The notes: generated by a model not told the origin, from the letters alone. A stretch of DNA of 64,000 nucleotides from Desulfofundulus thermobenzoicus (GCF_009428905.1 NZ_WHYR01000009.1:22422-86421), one strand, 5' to 3'; shown: positions 19,053-29,919, counted from the first letter of the stretch. Translations and numbers: made by a program.

Positions 19053-19105
19053 GGCAGCGGCATCAAAAAAAGTGGCCTGACCCGAAATAAATCGATGCCG
19101 CTGCC
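19053..19105. terminator. 12-bp inverted repeat after second DAHP synthase
   Basis: GGCAGCGGCATC (19053-19064) and GATGCCGCTGCC (19094-19105) are exact complements with a 29-nt loop. It begins 18 bp past the stop of the trp-operon tail gene; no strong U tract follows, so termination is only likely, not certain. 18917-19052 holds no gene. Confidence 0.45.
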
Positions 19106-19122
19106 ATATTGATGATTTTATT

Positions 19123-19998
19123 TTATACCACCCGGTGCCGGTTAACAATATCTCTCCCGGATTTTTCGTAAGCGGGGTTCACCATTTGCCGGCCAAGGGC
19201 TCCCGCCAGGGAACGCAGTTCGGCCAGCAGTCTCTCCAGCTGGGCGGGTAAAAGGGACTGGGGGCCGTCGGAAAGGGCTTCTTCCGGCCGGGGGTGCACT
19301 TCCAGCATCAGGCCGTCGGCGCCGGCCGCCACGGCGGCCCGGGCCACCGGGGCCACCAGGGAGCGGCGGCCGGTGCCGTGGCTGGGGTCGGCAATCACCG
19401 GCAGGTGGGACAGTTCCTTCACCGCCGGGATGGCATTTATGTCCAGGGTGTTGCGGGTGTATGTTTCAAAGGTGCGGATGCCCCGCTCGCACAGCATGAC
19501 CCGGCTGTTGCCTTCGGACAGGATGTATTCGGCGGCCAGAAGCCACTCCTCAATGGTGGCGGAAAGCCCCCTTTTGAGCAGCACCGGCTTGCTCACCCGC
19601 CCCACTTCCCGGAGCAGGACGAAATTTTGCATATTCCGGCTGCCGATCTGGATGATGTCGCTGTAACGGCAGACCAGTTCCAGGCAGCGCACATCGGTGA
19701 CTTCGGTGATTACCGGCAGGCCGGTGGCTTCCCGGGCCCGGGCCAGGATGCGCAGGCCTTCTTCGCCCAGGCCCTGGAAGGAGTAGGGGGAGGTGCGGGG
19801 CTTGAAGGCACCGCCCCTCAAGATGTGTACCCCCATTTCCTTGAGGGCCAGGGCCAGTGTGATCATCAGGTCTTCATTTTCCACGGCGCAGGGGCCGGCA
19901 ATGATGACCACCTGTTCGCTGCCCACCCGGCAGGTGGGCAGCTCAATAACGGTATTTTGCGGCTGGTGTTTCCGGCCAGCCAGCTGACAGGCAGGCAA
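19123..19998 (-). CDS. DAHP synthase, catalytic domain only, trp operon copy
   Basis: Second 3-deoxy-7-phosphoheptulonate synthase. It has [33 protein letters not shown] and DPSHGTGRR but begins directly at the barrel, without the ferredoxin-like regulatory domain of the 16896-17930 copy. The frame is open to 20064, but TTG 19998 follows TAGGAGG by 9 nt and is the likely start (291 residues); the upstream part is a 7-bp tandem repeat, not protein. As the last gene after trpA it would be raised when tryptophan is short. Confidence 0.92.
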   Translation of the reverse strand: MPACQLAGRKHQPQNTVIELPTCRVGSEQVVIIAGPCAVENEDLMITLALALKEMGVHILRGGAFKPRTSPYSFQGLGEEGLRILARAREATGLPVITEVTDVRCLELVCRYSDIIQIGSRNMQNFVLLREVGRVSKPVLLKRGLSATIEEWLLAAEYILSEGNSRVMLCERGIRTFETYTRNTLDINAIPAVKELSHLPVIADPSHGTGRRSLVAPVARAAVAAGADGLMLEVHPRPEEALSDGPQSLLPAQLERLLAELRSLAGALGRQMVNPAYEKSGRDIVNRHRVV

Positions 19999-20019
19999 GG
20001 GACCATACCTCCTAAAACA

Positions 20020-20047
20020 GAAGTCGGAAGTCAGAAGTCGGAAGTCG
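20020..20047. repeat. Four-copy 7-bp tandem repeat
   Basis: GAAGTCG, GAAGTCA, GAAGTCG, GAAGTCG in tandem, between trpA and the DAHP synthase gene. It resembles the short heptamer repeats scattered in some bacterial genomes. Confidence 0.85.
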
Positions 20048-20054
20048 GTATTGT

Positions 20055-20078
20055 TGGAATTCACCGGGGTGAATTCCA
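20055..20078. repeat. Perfect 11-bp inverted repeat upstream of DAHP synthase
   Basis: TGGAATTCACC-GG-GGTGAATTCCA. A 2-nt loop is too tight for a good RNA hairpin of full length, so this may be a DNA operator or a repeat remnant within the trpA-aroF gap. Confidence 0.6.
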
Positions 20079-20184
20079 GAACGGACTTGCTTTATCCTTA
20101 TGCTTTTATGATCAACACCGGTTTTAATGAAAGCTTGCAATCGGAATAAACCTCAATTCCCACCCCGGGTTGGTTAACAGAGGT

Positions 20185-20997
20185 TCAGGCTTTAACCATG
20201 CCGTCAATGGCCTTGCGGATCTCCCCTACCAGCGCTGCCACTGCCGGGGCGGGGTCGCTGCCCTTTGCCCGGGCCACCAGGTTGACGATGGCGCTGCCCA
20301 CCACCAGGGCGTCACAGTGAGGGGCCACCCGGGCGGCGCTTTCCGGCCCGGAGATGCCGAAGCCGATGGCCGCCGGCAGGGAAATGTACTGCCGCACGCG
20401 ATGCATAAATTTCGCCAGGTCGGTGTGGATCTCCTGCCGGGCACCGGTGACCCCGGTCACCGAGACGCAGTAGACAAATCCCCGGGCCAGGGGAGCCATG
20501 GCGGCCAGGCGGGCGGCGGTGCTGGTTGGGGCCGCCAGGGGGATAAGAGCCAGCCCGTATTGATCAGTATGCCCCAGGAGTTCCCCGCTTTCTTCAATGG
20601 GCAGGTCGGGTACAATCAGGCCGTCCACGCCGGCTGAAGCGGCGTCCCGGGCAAAATCTGCCAGGCCGTATTGAAAGACGGGGTTGTAGTAGGTCATCAG
20701 GATCAATGGGGCGGTGACGCGCTGCCGGACGGCGGCGCACATGCGGATGATCTCCCTCACCCGCACCCCTTTAGCCAGAGCCCGGGCCGAGGCCTGCTGG
20801 ATGACCGGGCCGTCGGCCACGGGGTCGGAAAAGGGTATGCCTATTTCTACCATGTCCGCTCCGGCGGAGACCATGGTTTCCACCAGGCGGGCGGTGGCCG
20901 CCAGGTCCGGGTCACCGGCGGTTATATAGGTGATCAGGCCCTTTTTCCCCCGGCGGGCCAGGCCGGCAAGGCATAGGGTTATACGGTTCTCGCTCAT
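20185..20997 (-). CDS. trpA: Tryptophan synthase alpha subunit
   Basis: Cleaves indole-3-glycerol phosphate and passes indole to TrpB. 270 residues; catalytic Glu in [10 protein letters not shown] (about 52) and Asp in PDLPIEES (about 133), phosphate loop [11 protein letters not shown] 20997 overlaps the trpB stop (ATGA), so the pair is coupled. Normal length. Confidence 0.97.
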   Translation of the reverse strand: MSENRITLCLAGLARRGKKGLITYITAGDPDLAATARLVETMVSAGADMVEIGIPFSDPVADGPVIQQASARALAKGVRVREIIRMCAAVRQRVTAPLILMTYYNPVFQYGLADFARDAASAGVDGLIVPDLPIEESGELLGHTDQYGLALIPLAAPTSTAARLAAMAPLARGFVYCVSVTGVTGARQEIHTDLAKFMHRVRQYISLPAAIGFGISGPESAARVAPHCDALVVGSAIVNLVARAKGSDPAPAVAALVGEIRKAIDGMVKA

Positions 20998-22190
20998 GGC
21001 TGTTTCCCCCCATCCAGTATGCCGGCCACGGTTTCCACGTCCTTGTCCCCCCGGCCGGAGAGGTTGACCACCATGATGGATTCCCGGGGCATTTCCGGGG
21101 CCAATTTTACCGCCCGGGCCAGGGCGTGGGCGCTTTCCAGGGCTGGAATGATTCCTTCGGTGCGGCTTAAAAGCTGGAAGGCCTCCAGCGCCTCCCCGTC
21201 GGTGACGGTGGTGTACTCCACTCGGCCGGTTACTTTTAAGTAGCTGTGTTCCGGCCCCACCCCGGGGTAATCCAGCCCGGCGGAAATGGAGTGGGCCAGG
21301 TTGATCTGGCCGTCCTCATCCTGCAGCACGTAGCTCATGGAACCGTGCAGCACCCCGGGGCGGCCCCTGGTGAGGGTGGCGGCGTGTTTGCCGGTTTCCA
21401 GGCCGCGTCCGGCCGCCTCCACACCAATCAGTTTTACCCCTTCGTCCTCCAGGAAGGGGTGGAAAATGCCCATGGCGTTGCTTCCCCCGCCCACGCAGGC
21501 CAAAATCACATCGGGCAGCCGCCCTGTCGCCTCCAGGATCTGCCGGCGGGTTTCCACGCCGATGATGCGCTGGAAATCCCGCACCATCACCGGATAGGGG
21601 TGGGGGCCGGCCACGGAACCCACCAGGTAGTAGGTGGTTTCCACGTTGGTCACCCAGTCCCGCATGGCCTCGTTCATGGCGTCCTTGAGGGTACGGCTGC
21701 CGGCGGTCACCGGGACCACCGCGGCCCCCAGCAGGCGCATGCGGAAGACGTTCAAAGCCTGGCGGGCCATATCTTCCTCCCCCATGTACACGGCGCACTC
21801 CAGGCCGAAAAGGGCGGCGGCGGTGGCGGTGGCCACCCCGTGCTGCCCGGCCCCGGTTTCGGCGATCACCCGTTTTTTGCCCATGCGCCGGGCCAGGAGG
21901 ATCTGGCCGATGGTGTTGTTTATTTTATGGGCGCCCGTATGGTTCAGATCCTCCCTCTTGAGGTAGATCCTGGCTCCCCCGCAGTGGTCGCTCAAGCGGC
22001 GGGCAAAATATAAGGGGGAGGGGCGCCCCACATACTGCCGCAGGTAGTATTCCAGTTCCTTTTGAAAGGCGGGGTCTTGACTCGCCTGCCGGTAGGCCGC
22101 CGTCAGTTCCTCCAGGGCCGGCATCAATGTTTCCGGCACGTAGCGGCCGCCAAAGGGCCCAAAATAACCCCTTTCGTCGGGTAAAGACAT
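20994..22190 (-). CDS. trpB: Tryptophan synthase beta subunit
   Basis: PLP enzyme joining indole and serine. PLP lysine in [10 protein letters not shown] (about residue 89), glycine loop GGGSNAMG, and [14 protein letters not shown] are intact. ATG 22190 with GGAGG 8 nt upstream is preferred over GTG 22229. 398 residues. Followed immediately by trpA. The 145 bp between trpF and trpB holds GC-rich sequence with no gene. Confidence 0.97.
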   Translation of the reverse strand: MSLPDERGYFGPFGGRYVPETLMPALEELTAAYRQASQDPAFQKELEYYLRQYVGRPSPLYFARRLSDHCGGARIYLKREDLNHTGAHKINNTIGQILLARRMGKKRVIAETGAGQHGVATATAAALFGLECAVYMGEEDMARQALNVFRMRLLGAAVVPVTAGSRTLKDAMNEAMRDWVTNVETTYYLVGSVAGPHPYPVMVRDFQRIIGVETRRQILEATGRLPDVILACVGGGSNAMGIFHPFLEDEGVKLIGVEAAGRGLETGKHAATLTRGRPGVLHGSMSYVLQDEDGQINLAHSISAGLDYPGVGPEHSYLKVTGRVEYTTVTDGEALEAFQLLSRTEGIIPALESAHALARAVKLAPEMPRESIMVVNLSGRGDKDVETVAGILDGGKQP

Positions 22191-22335
22191 AAATGTTTCC
22201 TCCATGAGTAAATTTTCAGTGCAACCCACCCCAGCGCCGCATTCTCACGCGCCGGCGGCACCACGGCGGGCAATGCGACCGGGCCAGCGGCGCCGCAAAT
22301 GCGGCATGATCCTCGAATGGTGGATGGTTGCCGGT

Positions 22336-22968
22336 TCAGTCGCTTGCCGCTGGTTTACAACCCCTGGCCGCGGCAATGAAGCGGCGGATTTTGTCGGGAT
22401 CCTTGATCCCAGGCCGGCCGTCCCTTTCCACACCGCTGCTCACATCCACCCCGTAGGGGCGCACGGTGGACACGGCCCGGCCCACATTCTCCGGGTTGAG
22501 GCCGCCGGCCAGGATCAGAGGGCGGGGCAGGTTTAAACCGGCCACCAGCTGCCAGTTGAAGGTGCGGCCGGTACCCCCGGCCTTTCCCGGTACGGCGGTG
22601 TCCACCAGAAAGGCATCCGCCGGATAACCGGCAAAGTCCGGCAGGCCCCCGCCGTCCTCAATCCGGAAAGCTTTGATGACCCGGCAGGGCAGCAACCGGC
22701 AGTATTCCGGCGGTTCCTGGCCGTGCAGCTGGACCGCATCCAGGCTGCAAAAGTGCACCATTTCCCGTATGGTTTCCAGGGGTGCATCCACAAAGACACC
22801 CACCCGGGTAACGAAAGGGGGTAGTGCCCGGCTGATCCGGCGGGCCGTTTCCGGTGCAATATATCGGGGGCTGCCGGCAAAGACGAAACCCAGGGCGTCG
22901 GCGCCGGCTTCCGCCGCCAGCAGGGCGGTTTCCAGGTCTGTTATGCCGCAGATTTTTACCCTGATCAT
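22336..22968 (-). CDS. trpF: Phosphoribosylanthranilate isomerase
   Basis: Third step of the tryptophan branch. ATG 22968 gives the family N-terminus MIRVKICGIT and has AGGAGG 9 nt upstream; the frame runs further upstream to 23088 but that part is not conserved. Catalytic Cys in KICGIT (residue 6) and Asp in VDTAVPGKAGGTG; GGLNPENV phosphate loop. 210 residues, normal. Confidence 0.96.
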   Translation of the reverse strand: MIRVKICGITDLETALLAAEAGADALGFVFAGSPRYIAPETARRISRALPPFVTRVGVFVDAPLETIREMVHFCSLDAVQLHGQEPPEYCRLLPCRVIKAFRIEDGGGLPDFAGYPADAFLVDTAVPGKAGGTGRTFNWQLVAGLNLPRPLILAGGLNPENVGRAVSTVRPYGVDVSSGVERDGRPGIKDPDKIRRFIAAARGCKPAASD

Positions 22969-23052
22969 ACGAACAAACCTCCTGATGATCCCTGCCTGGA
23001 CTGCAGGAGCAAAATAACCCTGTTCCTTTATCAGGATACCCGGTGCAGGTGC

Positions 23053-23081
23053 TTCCCCCGTTCCCGTTCTGGTGTTATAAT
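23053..23081 (+). promoter_or_regulatory. Plus-strand promoter inside the trp operon
   Basis: Consensus TATAAT (23076-23081), 17 nt from a weak minus-35 TTCCCC (23053-23058). It points against the trp operon, toward the small gene at 23110. Confidence 0.4.
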
Positions 23082-23109
23082 GGGACAAACGGTGAAAGGT
23101 GGCGGGAGA

Positions 23110-23265
23110 ATGCTCAGCTGCAGGGTGCGTAACGCCTTCATCATCCTGGGACCCCTTTTTATCATCGCTGCGTTTACCAATCTCTTCGGATCGATCTTAA
23201 GCCTGATTTTAATGGCCTTTGGTGTTTCCATGGTCATGATGCTCATTTTCCGGGGGCGCCACTGA
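23110..23265 (+). CDS. Small hydrophobic protein antisense to the trpC end (51 aa)
   Basis: A plus-strand reading frame in the trpC-trpF gap of the otherwise leftward trp operon. ATG 23110 is preceded by AAAGGTGGCGGGAG and a TATAAT promoter 29 bp upstream. The product (MLSCRVRNAFIILGP...) is almost wholly hydrophobic with two possible membrane helices and ends RGRH. Its last 57 bp overlap the non-conserved C-terminal extension of TrpC on the other strand. No family recognised; could be a chance frame. Confidence 0.45.
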   Translation: MLSCRVRNAFIILGPLFIIAAFTNLFGSILSLILMAFGVSMVMMLIFRGRH

Positions 23266-24069
23266 AGGGACTAGTTCCGGCCGGCCGTTGGCCGTGCCCA
23301 GCAGTTCCTTAACCTTTTCCCCGGGGTCGGACGCCCGGACCAGGGCTTCCCCCACCAGGACCGCATCCACCCCGCAGGCCGCCAGGGCCAGCATATCCCG
23401 GCGGGTGTGGATGCCGCTTTCACTGACCACCAGCACCCGGGGGTCGGTTATTTTTTCCCGCAGGCGGCAGGTGGTGGACAGGTCGGTTTGAAAGGTGCGC
23501 AGATCCCGGTTATTGATCCCGACGACAGTGGCCCCGGCGTCCAGGGCGCGTTTTAACTCCTCCGCCGTATGAACTTCTACCAGGGCGCTTAAACCCAGCT
23601 CCGCCGCCAGCTGTTGAAAACCGGCCAGCCGCCCGTCGTCCAGAACGGCGGCAATGAGCAAAACGGCATCGGCTCCCAGGTAGCGGGCTTCGTAAATCTG
23701 GTAGGGATCAATGATGAAATCCTTGCGCAACAGGGGCAGCGGGCTTTCCCGACGTACCAGGGGTAAAAAGGCCCGGTGACCCCGGAAGAAACGGTTGTCG
23801 GTAAGTATGGAAATGGCCGCCGCCCCGGCCCGCATATAGGTGCGGGCCAGTTCCACCGGCCGCAGGCCCTTACGGATCCAGCCTTTGGACGGTGAGGCCC
23901 GCTTGATCTCGGCCATGAGGGCCACCTCCCCGGGCCGGCGCAGGCTCCGGTCCAGCGACCGGACGGGGGGCAGGGCGGGCCACCGATCAAGCATCCGGGC
24001 CAGGGGATAAAGCTCCTTTCTTCTCCGCACTTCCTCTTTTTTATGGGCCACGATCCGGTCCAGAATCAA
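23209..24069 (-). CDS. trpC: Indole-3-glycerol phosphate synthase
   Basis: Fourth step of the tryptophan branch. TTG start at 24069 overlaps the trpD stop (TTGA). Catalytic motifs: EIKRASPSKGWI (Lys about 54), LLRKDFIID, and NNRDLRTF, VSESGI, VGEALVRA. 286 residues, about 25 longer than usual; the extra C-terminal tail (after KELLG) is His/Asn-rich and lies over the antisense small gene, so it may be non-functional. Confidence 0.96.
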   Translation of the reverse strand: MILDRIVAHKKEEVRRRKELYPLARMLDRWPALPPVRSLDRSLRRPGEVALMAEIKRASPSKGWIRKGLRPVELARTYMRAGAAAISILTDNRFFRGHRAFLPLVRRESPLPLLRKDFIIDPYQIYEARYLGADAVLLIAAVLDDGRLAGFQQLAAELGLSALVEVHTAEELKRALDAGATVVGINNRDLRTFQTDLSTTCRLREKITDPRVLVVSESGIHTRRDMLALAACGVDAVLVGEALVRASDPGEKVKELLGTANGRPELVPSVAPPENEHHDHGNTKGH

Positions 24070-25100
24070 ATGCCGGCCACCTGCCTGCCCGCCCGGCGGG
24101 TGAAGGCCACCAGGTGCTCCAGTCGATCCCTGGCGGCGCCGCTGTCGATGCTTCCGGCAGCCGTGGCCAGGGCGCTGGAAAGGTCCCCGGCTCTGCCCGC
24201 CGCCAGCAGCCCCAGGGCGGCGTTTAAAATTACCGCGTCCCGCTGCGGTCCGGGCATTCCCTGCAGTATTTCCCCGATCATGGCGGCGTTCTGCTCCGGA
24301 GTGCCGCCGGACAGGGCCTGCACCGGGTACCGGGAGAAACCGTAATCCGCCGGGTCCAGGGTATATTCCCGCACTTCTTCGCCCTGTACCTCGGCCACCA
24401 CCGCCGGCCCGGCCAGGGAAATTTCGTCCAGCCCGCCGGCACCGTGAACCACAAAAGCCCGCCGCACGCCCAGCCGGGAGAGCACCCGGGCCACCCGGGG
24501 GACCAGATCCACGCTGTAGACCCCCACCACCTGGGCCGATGCCCCCGCCGGGTTGGTTAAGGGGCCCAGAATGTTAAACACCGTGCGGATGCCGATTTCC
24601 CGCCGGGGTCCCGCGGCATGCTTCATGGCTTTGTGCAGTGCCGGGGCAAACAGAAAGGCGATGCCCACCCGGTCCAGGCATTCCGCCATGGCCGCCGGGG
24701 ACAGGTCCAGGTTCACCCCCAGGGCTTCCAGCACATCGGCCGACCCGCAGCGGCTGGATACGGAGCGGTTGCCGTGTTTGGCCACCGGCACCCCGGCCCC
24801 GGCCAGCACCAGGGCCGCTGCGGTGGAAATGTTAAAGGTATTGGCCCCGTCTCCGCCGGTGCCGCAGGTGTCCACCAGCACCGGGTGGCCGGAACGCACC
24901 GGGGTGGCGTGCCGGCGCATGGTCCGGGCAAAGCCGGTGATTTCCTCCACCGTTTCCCCCTTCAGGCGCATGGCCGTAAGCAGGGCGGCGATCTGGGCCG
25001 GGCTGGCCTGCCCGGTCATGATCTCGTCCATCACCTGTTCCGCCTCGGCCTCGCTCAAGTTTTCACCACCAACCACCCGGTTGATTGCTTCCCTGATCAT
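24066..25100 (-). CDS. trpD: Anthranilate phosphoribosyltransferase
   Basis: Second step of the tryptophan branch, adding the phosphoribosyl group to anthranilate. Glycine-rich DTCGTGGDGANTFNIST (about 80-96) binds PRPP; KHGNRSVSSRCGSAD follows. ATG 25100; 344 residues, normal. Stop overlaps the trpC start. It is separated from trpG by a repeat-filled gap of about 120 bp. Confidence 0.97.
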   Translation of the reverse strand: MIREAINRVVGGENLSEAEAEQVMDEIMTGQASPAQIAALLTAMRLKGETVEEITGFARTMRRHATPVRSGHPVLVDTCGTGGDGANTFNISTAAALVLAGAGVPVAKHGNRSVSSRCGSADVLEALGVNLDLSPAAMAECLDRVGIAFLFAPALHKAMKHAAGPRREIGIRTVFNILGPLTNPAGASAQVVGVYSVDLVPRVARVLSRLGVRRAFVVHGAGGLDEISLAGPAVVAEVQGEEVREYTLDPADYGFSRYPVQALSGGTPEQNAAMIGEILQGMPGPQRDAVILNAALGLLAAGRAGDLSSALATAAGSIDSGAARDRLEHLVAFTRRAGRQVAGI

Positions 25101-25129
25101 CTCTACTCATCTCTCCTCCGCTAAAATGT

Positions 25130-25203
25130 GTGTCAGTGTGTCAGTGCAGCAGTGTGTCAGGGGACGGTTCTTTGACACACTTTTGTGACAAGGAACCGTC
25201 CCC
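25130..25203. repeat. Long GGGGACGG palindrome between trpG and trpD
   Basis: GGGGACGGTTC (25160-25170) pairs with GAACCGTCCCC (25193-25203); the interior (TTTGACAC...GTGACAA) is also complementary with single mismatches. GTGTGTCA is repeated three times just left of it and CCCCTGTCAC twice to its right. This is a recognisable type of dispersed bacterial repeat (inference from memory of the GGGGACGGTTCTTTGACA motif), here inside an operon. Confidence 0.7.
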
Positions 25204-25218
25204 TGTCACAGTCCCCTG

Positions 25219-25860
25219 TCACACAGTCCACCGGCCGCCGTTAAGGCGCAGGAAGTTGGCCAGCAGTTCCATCCCGTGCTCCGTGAGGATGGACTCGGGG
25301 TGGAACTGCACCCCTTCCACGGTAAACTCCCGGTGGCGCAGGCCCATGATTTCCCCTTCCGCCGTCCAGGCGCTGATTTCCAAACAGGCGGGCAGGGTGT
25401 GCCGCTCCACCAGCAGGGAGTGGTAGCGGGTGGCGGTAAAGGGGGACGGCAGGCCTTGAAAAATGGTCCGGCCGTCGTGCCGGATGGCCGAGGTTTTGCC
25501 GTGCATCAGCCGTCCGGCCCGCACCACCCGGCCGCCGAAGACCTGGCCGATGGTCTGGTGGCCCAGGCAAACCCCCAGGATGGGTATTTTCCCGGCCAGG
25601 TTACGTACCAGGGCCAGGGAAACACCCGCGCTGTCCGGGTTGCCGGGGCCGGGGGAAATAACCACATGGGTGGGCTGCAGTTCCTGGATTTCCTCCAGGG
25701 TGACCCGGTCGTTGCGCCTGACCTCCACGGTCACGTTAAGTTGTCCGAAATACTGCACCAGGTTGTAGGTAAAGGAGTCGTAGTTGTCAATCATCAGCAG
25801 TTTAACCGGCTGTTCTGCGGAAGGAAAAGGAAATGGCCTCTGAACCGCGGCAACAGACAT
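25219..25860 (-). CDS. trpG: Anthranilate synthase component II (glutamine amidotransferase)
   Basis: Supplies ammonia to TrpE (may also serve PabB). Catalytic triad motifs: GVCLGHQ (Cys), and GVQFHPES (His, Glu); oxyanion SPGPGNP. The conserved start is [11 protein letters not shown], but ATG 25860 has a GGGGGGG run 4 nt upstream and gives a 28-residue leader; ATG 25794 would give the usual N-terminus but has no ribosome site. Start therefore uncertain. Confidence 0.94.
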   Translation of the reverse strand: MSVAAVQRPFPFPSAEQPVKLLMIDNYDSFTYNLVQYFGQLNVTVEVRRNDRVTLEEIQELQPTHVVISPGPGNPDSAGVSLALVRNLAGKIPILGVCLGHQTIGQVFGGRVVRAGRLMHGKTSAIRHDGRTIFQGLPSPFTATRYHSLLVERHTLPACLEISAWTAEGEIMGLRHREFTVEGVQFHPESILTEHGMELLANFLRLNGGRWTV

Positions 25861-26191
25861 CAAACCCCCCCTTGCCATCTTGCGGATTTGCCATCGTTAC
25901 CATCATCGCGCTTTCTTACTTTTCTACCCAGTTTGTTACTATTACATCTCTAATGCTCGTTTGTGCCGGCGCCCCGGGAGCCGGTACTCAATAAAAGGTT
26001 TGTTTTACGAAGAAACTACTGTTCGCCGGGTCATATATTGTCATTCGGCAGTCATAGGACCGTTGAGTGCTAAACTCCAACTTGCCGGGTGCCGTTTCCG
26101 GCTTTCCCCAATGTCGTTTCCTGTGAGTGCCGGGCCGTTCCCCGGGAATTAATCATACTGCTTTAATGAACATTTACAAGTACCCGGTTGG
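25861..26191. other. Long gap between trpE and trpG
   Basis: About 330 bp without a supportable gene inside the trp operon, where genes are normally close. A GCCGG...CCGGC pair around 25964-25985 is the only clear hairpin. It may hold an internal promoter for trpG. Confidence 0.35.
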
Positions 26192-27988
<1,797 letters not shown>

Positions 27989-28012
27989 AGCCGTACCTCC
28001 GTTCAAAGACGC

Positions 28013-28043
28013 AAAAAAGCCGGCGCTCCAATGAAACGCCGGC
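28013..28043 (-). terminator. trp leader intrinsic terminator (attenuator)
   Basis: Minus strand GCCGGCG (28043-28037) pairs with CGCCGGC (28025-28019), followed by T6 (28018-28013). It sits 24 nt before the trpE start and 18 nt after the (G/U)AG triplets, exactly where a TRAP-controlled terminator should be. Confidence 0.85.
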
Positions 28044-28060
28044 GTAATAACAAAAACGCC

Positions 28061-28112
28061 CTCGCCTCCACTGCAGCTAAACTCATGCTAAACTCCACTC
28101 ATCTCAACTCTA
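28061..28112 (-). promoter_or_regulatory. TRAP-type binding site: ten (G/U)AG-like triplets
   Basis: Reading the plus strand, CTC or CTA triplets (GAG or UAG in the RNA) begin at 28061, 28066, 28077, 28082, 28088, 28093, 28098, 28103 and 28108, with CTG (CAG in RNA) at 28071: a steady 5-6 nt period. TRAP (MtrB) 11-mers of Bacillus bind 9-11 such triplets in the trp leader to favour termination. A last UAG overlaps the first GAG. No mtrB gene is in this window. Confidence 0.85.
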
Positions 28113-28136
28113 CCGGTATGCTGTTTTCACAAACAT

Positions 28137-28166
28137 AAACTACCATAGCCGGGCTATGGATGTCAA
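28137..28166 (-). promoter_or_regulatory. trp operon promoter with palindrome in the spacer
   Basis: Minus strand consensus TTGACA (28166-28161), 18 nt, TAGTTT. The spacer holds CCATAGC-CGG-GCTATGG (28143-28159), which could be a repressor site. The start near 28130 would place the TRAP triplets from about +19. Confidence 0.6.
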
Positions 28167-28268
28167 TACCTTTTCAGTATCCCGGATACAAATTTTTGCT
28201 ACCGGTTCGTTAGCTCCGGGGGTTGGCCGGTTTTCAACCGGAATCAAAAAGTGAGTGGTTCTATTCGA

Positions 28269-28709
28269 TTATTTTCCATTATTTTCCGTCCCCTTTTCCA
28301 CCAGCACCGGGCAGTGGGCGTGCCGCACCACATAGGTGGAAACGCTGCCCATCACCAGACGCTGAACGGCGCTCCAGCCATGGGAGCCAACGATGATTAA
28401 GTCAAAATTTTCTTCCCGGGCAAAACGGACAATGGCCTCCCCCGTATGGCCGTAAATGATGTGAGTGGTTAAATGGACGTTCTTTCCCGCCGCCCTGGCC
28501 GCGGCCTTTTCCAGCTTTTCACTGTAAAAAGCCTTTGCCCCGGAAGCCATGTCGTCCACTTCCGACACCGTACCCGCATAATCGGGCAGGTGTACGGCCG
28601 CCGCTGCATGGAGCTGGCCGCCACAGCAGCGGGCCAGCTCGATTCCCGCCGTCAGGGCTTTATTGGCATGGGGCGACCCGTCGTAAGCCACCAGTATTTT
28701 GCGGTACAT
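28269..28709 (-). CDS. Universal stress protein (UspA family)
   Basis: 146 residues. The ATP-binding motif G-x2-G-x9-G(S) is seen in VGSHGWSAVQRLVMGSVS near the C-terminus, so it is of the nucleotide-binding type. N-terminus MYRKILVAYDGS is typical. ATG 28709 with GAGGTGAGG upstream is preferred over GTG 28718. It follows the riboswitch-controlled antiporter by 34 bp and is probably co-transcribed; UspA-like genes are known members of fluoride-riboswitch regulons. Confidence 0.93.
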   Translation of the reverse strand: MYRKILVAYDGSPHANKALTAGIELARCCGGQLHAAAAVHLPDYAGTVSEVDDMASGAKAFYSEKLEKAAARAAGKNVHLTTHIIYGHTGEAIVRFAREENFDLIIVGSHGWSAVQRLVMGSVSTYVVRHAHCPVLVEKGTENNGK

Positions 28710-28743
28710 ACGCCTCACCTCATCGATAAAAAATTATAGAGGT

Positions 28744-29919
28744 TTATTCTTCCGTTGCTGCCGGCTGTGTTTTGCGTATGGAAACTGCTTCCTTCATCGC
28801 CTCCGGCACCACCTGCGGCCGGAAGAAGGTCTGGGCGATGATGGTAGGAATAACTCCACTGGCTATCACCACCGTCACCAGGATGGTATATTGCTGCTGG
28901 TTGATCAGGTTGTGGCTCAACCCGAAGAGGGACGAGATGGTGCCGAAGGTGAGGCCGGTGGACATGAGCAATGTGGTATACATGCCGTCTTTGGGCGAAT
29001 AACGGAACAGCCAGGTGAGGGGCCAGACTCCGACAAACTTGGCGGCCACCTTCACCAGCAGCAGGATCAGGATCAACCCCAGAGCCGCGCCCACCGCCGG
29101 CAGGGAGACAAAAAGCCCGGCCTTTAAGAAATAAAAGGGAGTGAGAAAGGCAAAGGCCGCCGCCCGGATGCGCTGCAGCAATTCCTTTTCCTGCTGGAAG
29201 AAGCCGGCCAGGGCCAGGCCCAGCAGGTAGGCAGGCAGCACCGCTTCGCTGTTGGCCTTGCCGGCCAGCCCGCCCAAAAGCAAAAGGGCAAAAAGCACAT
29301 ACTTGACCTCGATCTGGCCCACCCGGGCGCCGAACCGGTGCTGGAACCAGGGGGTGATTTTATACATCAGGAAGAGTACAATTACCGTAGCCCCAATAAA
29401 GATCAGCATCCAGTAATCGTAATTGGCGAACAGCACCCCCAGGGCCAGTACCGTGCCCAGGTCGGTGATGAAACAGGCGGCCAGAATGATCTGCCCCAGC
29501 TGGGTTTCATTCAGGCGGGTCTCCACCATCACCGCATAAACAATGGCCACGGAAGTTGTGGAAAGGGCGATGCCGGCGATCTGGGCCGCCTGCAAACTCC
29601 AGCCGGCTACGTAATAGGTATAGGCAAAAGTAGCCAGAAACGGGAACAAAAACGAGACCAGGCCCATGGAGGCGCTTTCCTTGAACTTGTTTTTAAGCAC
29701 CGCCGGGTCCACCTCGGCCCCGGCCAGGAAGGTGAGGATGATTGCTCCCAGCCCGGCCAGGAAGTTCACCCACTCGTTTACCGCCAGCCCCAGGAAATTG
29801 CCGCCTATCACTCCCACCATGATCTCCACCATGGCCACCGAAATGCCGGTGCGCACGGAGATCATGCCGGCCGCCAGCGCCAGTCCTACCCATGCGCTGG
29901 CCACCAACCACGTGTTCAA
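28744..29919 (-). CDS. Cation/proton antiporter (CPA2, NapA/KefB-like)
   Basis: Membrane antiporter with about 12 helices. Helix motifs EIMVGVIGGNFLG, FLAGAEVDP and CFITDLGTVLALG match CPA2 exchangers; the ion-site pair is Thr-Asp here where many have Asp-Asp or Asn-Asp. The frame opens at GTG 29955, but TTG 29919 lies 8 nt after AAAGGGGG and gives 391 residues. It is preceded by a fluoride riboswitch and followed by uspA. A role in fluoride or pH stress is inferred from that riboswitch. Confidence 0.92.
   Translation of the reverse strand: MNTWLVASAWVGLALAAGMISVRTGISVAMVEIMVGVIGGNFLGLAVNEWVNFLAGLGAIILTFLAGAEVDPAVLKNKFKESASMGLVSFLFPFLATFAYTYYVAGWSLQAAQIAGIALSTTSVAIVYAVMVETRLNETQLGQIILAACFITDLGTVLALGVLFANYDYWMLIFIGATVIVLFLMYKITPWFQHRFGARVGQIEVKYVLFALLLLGGLAGKANSEAVLPAYLLGLALAGFFQQEKELLQRIRAAAFAFLTPFYFLKAGLFVSLPAVGAALGLILILLLVKVAAKFVGVWPLTWLFRYSPKDGMYTTLLMSTGLTFGTISSLFGLSHNLINQQQYTILVTVVIASGVIPTIIAQTFFRPQVVPEAMKEAVSIRKTQPAATEE

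Noticed and set aside
20020..20078. CRISPR-like repeat
   Set aside because: Only four contiguous 7-bp units without spacers; no CRISPR array or cas gene is in the window.
27990..28090. Tryptophan-rich leader peptide for trp attenuation
   Set aside because: The frame beginning ATG AGT TTA GCT has no Trp codon and no ribosome site; the (G/U)AG triplets explain the region better.
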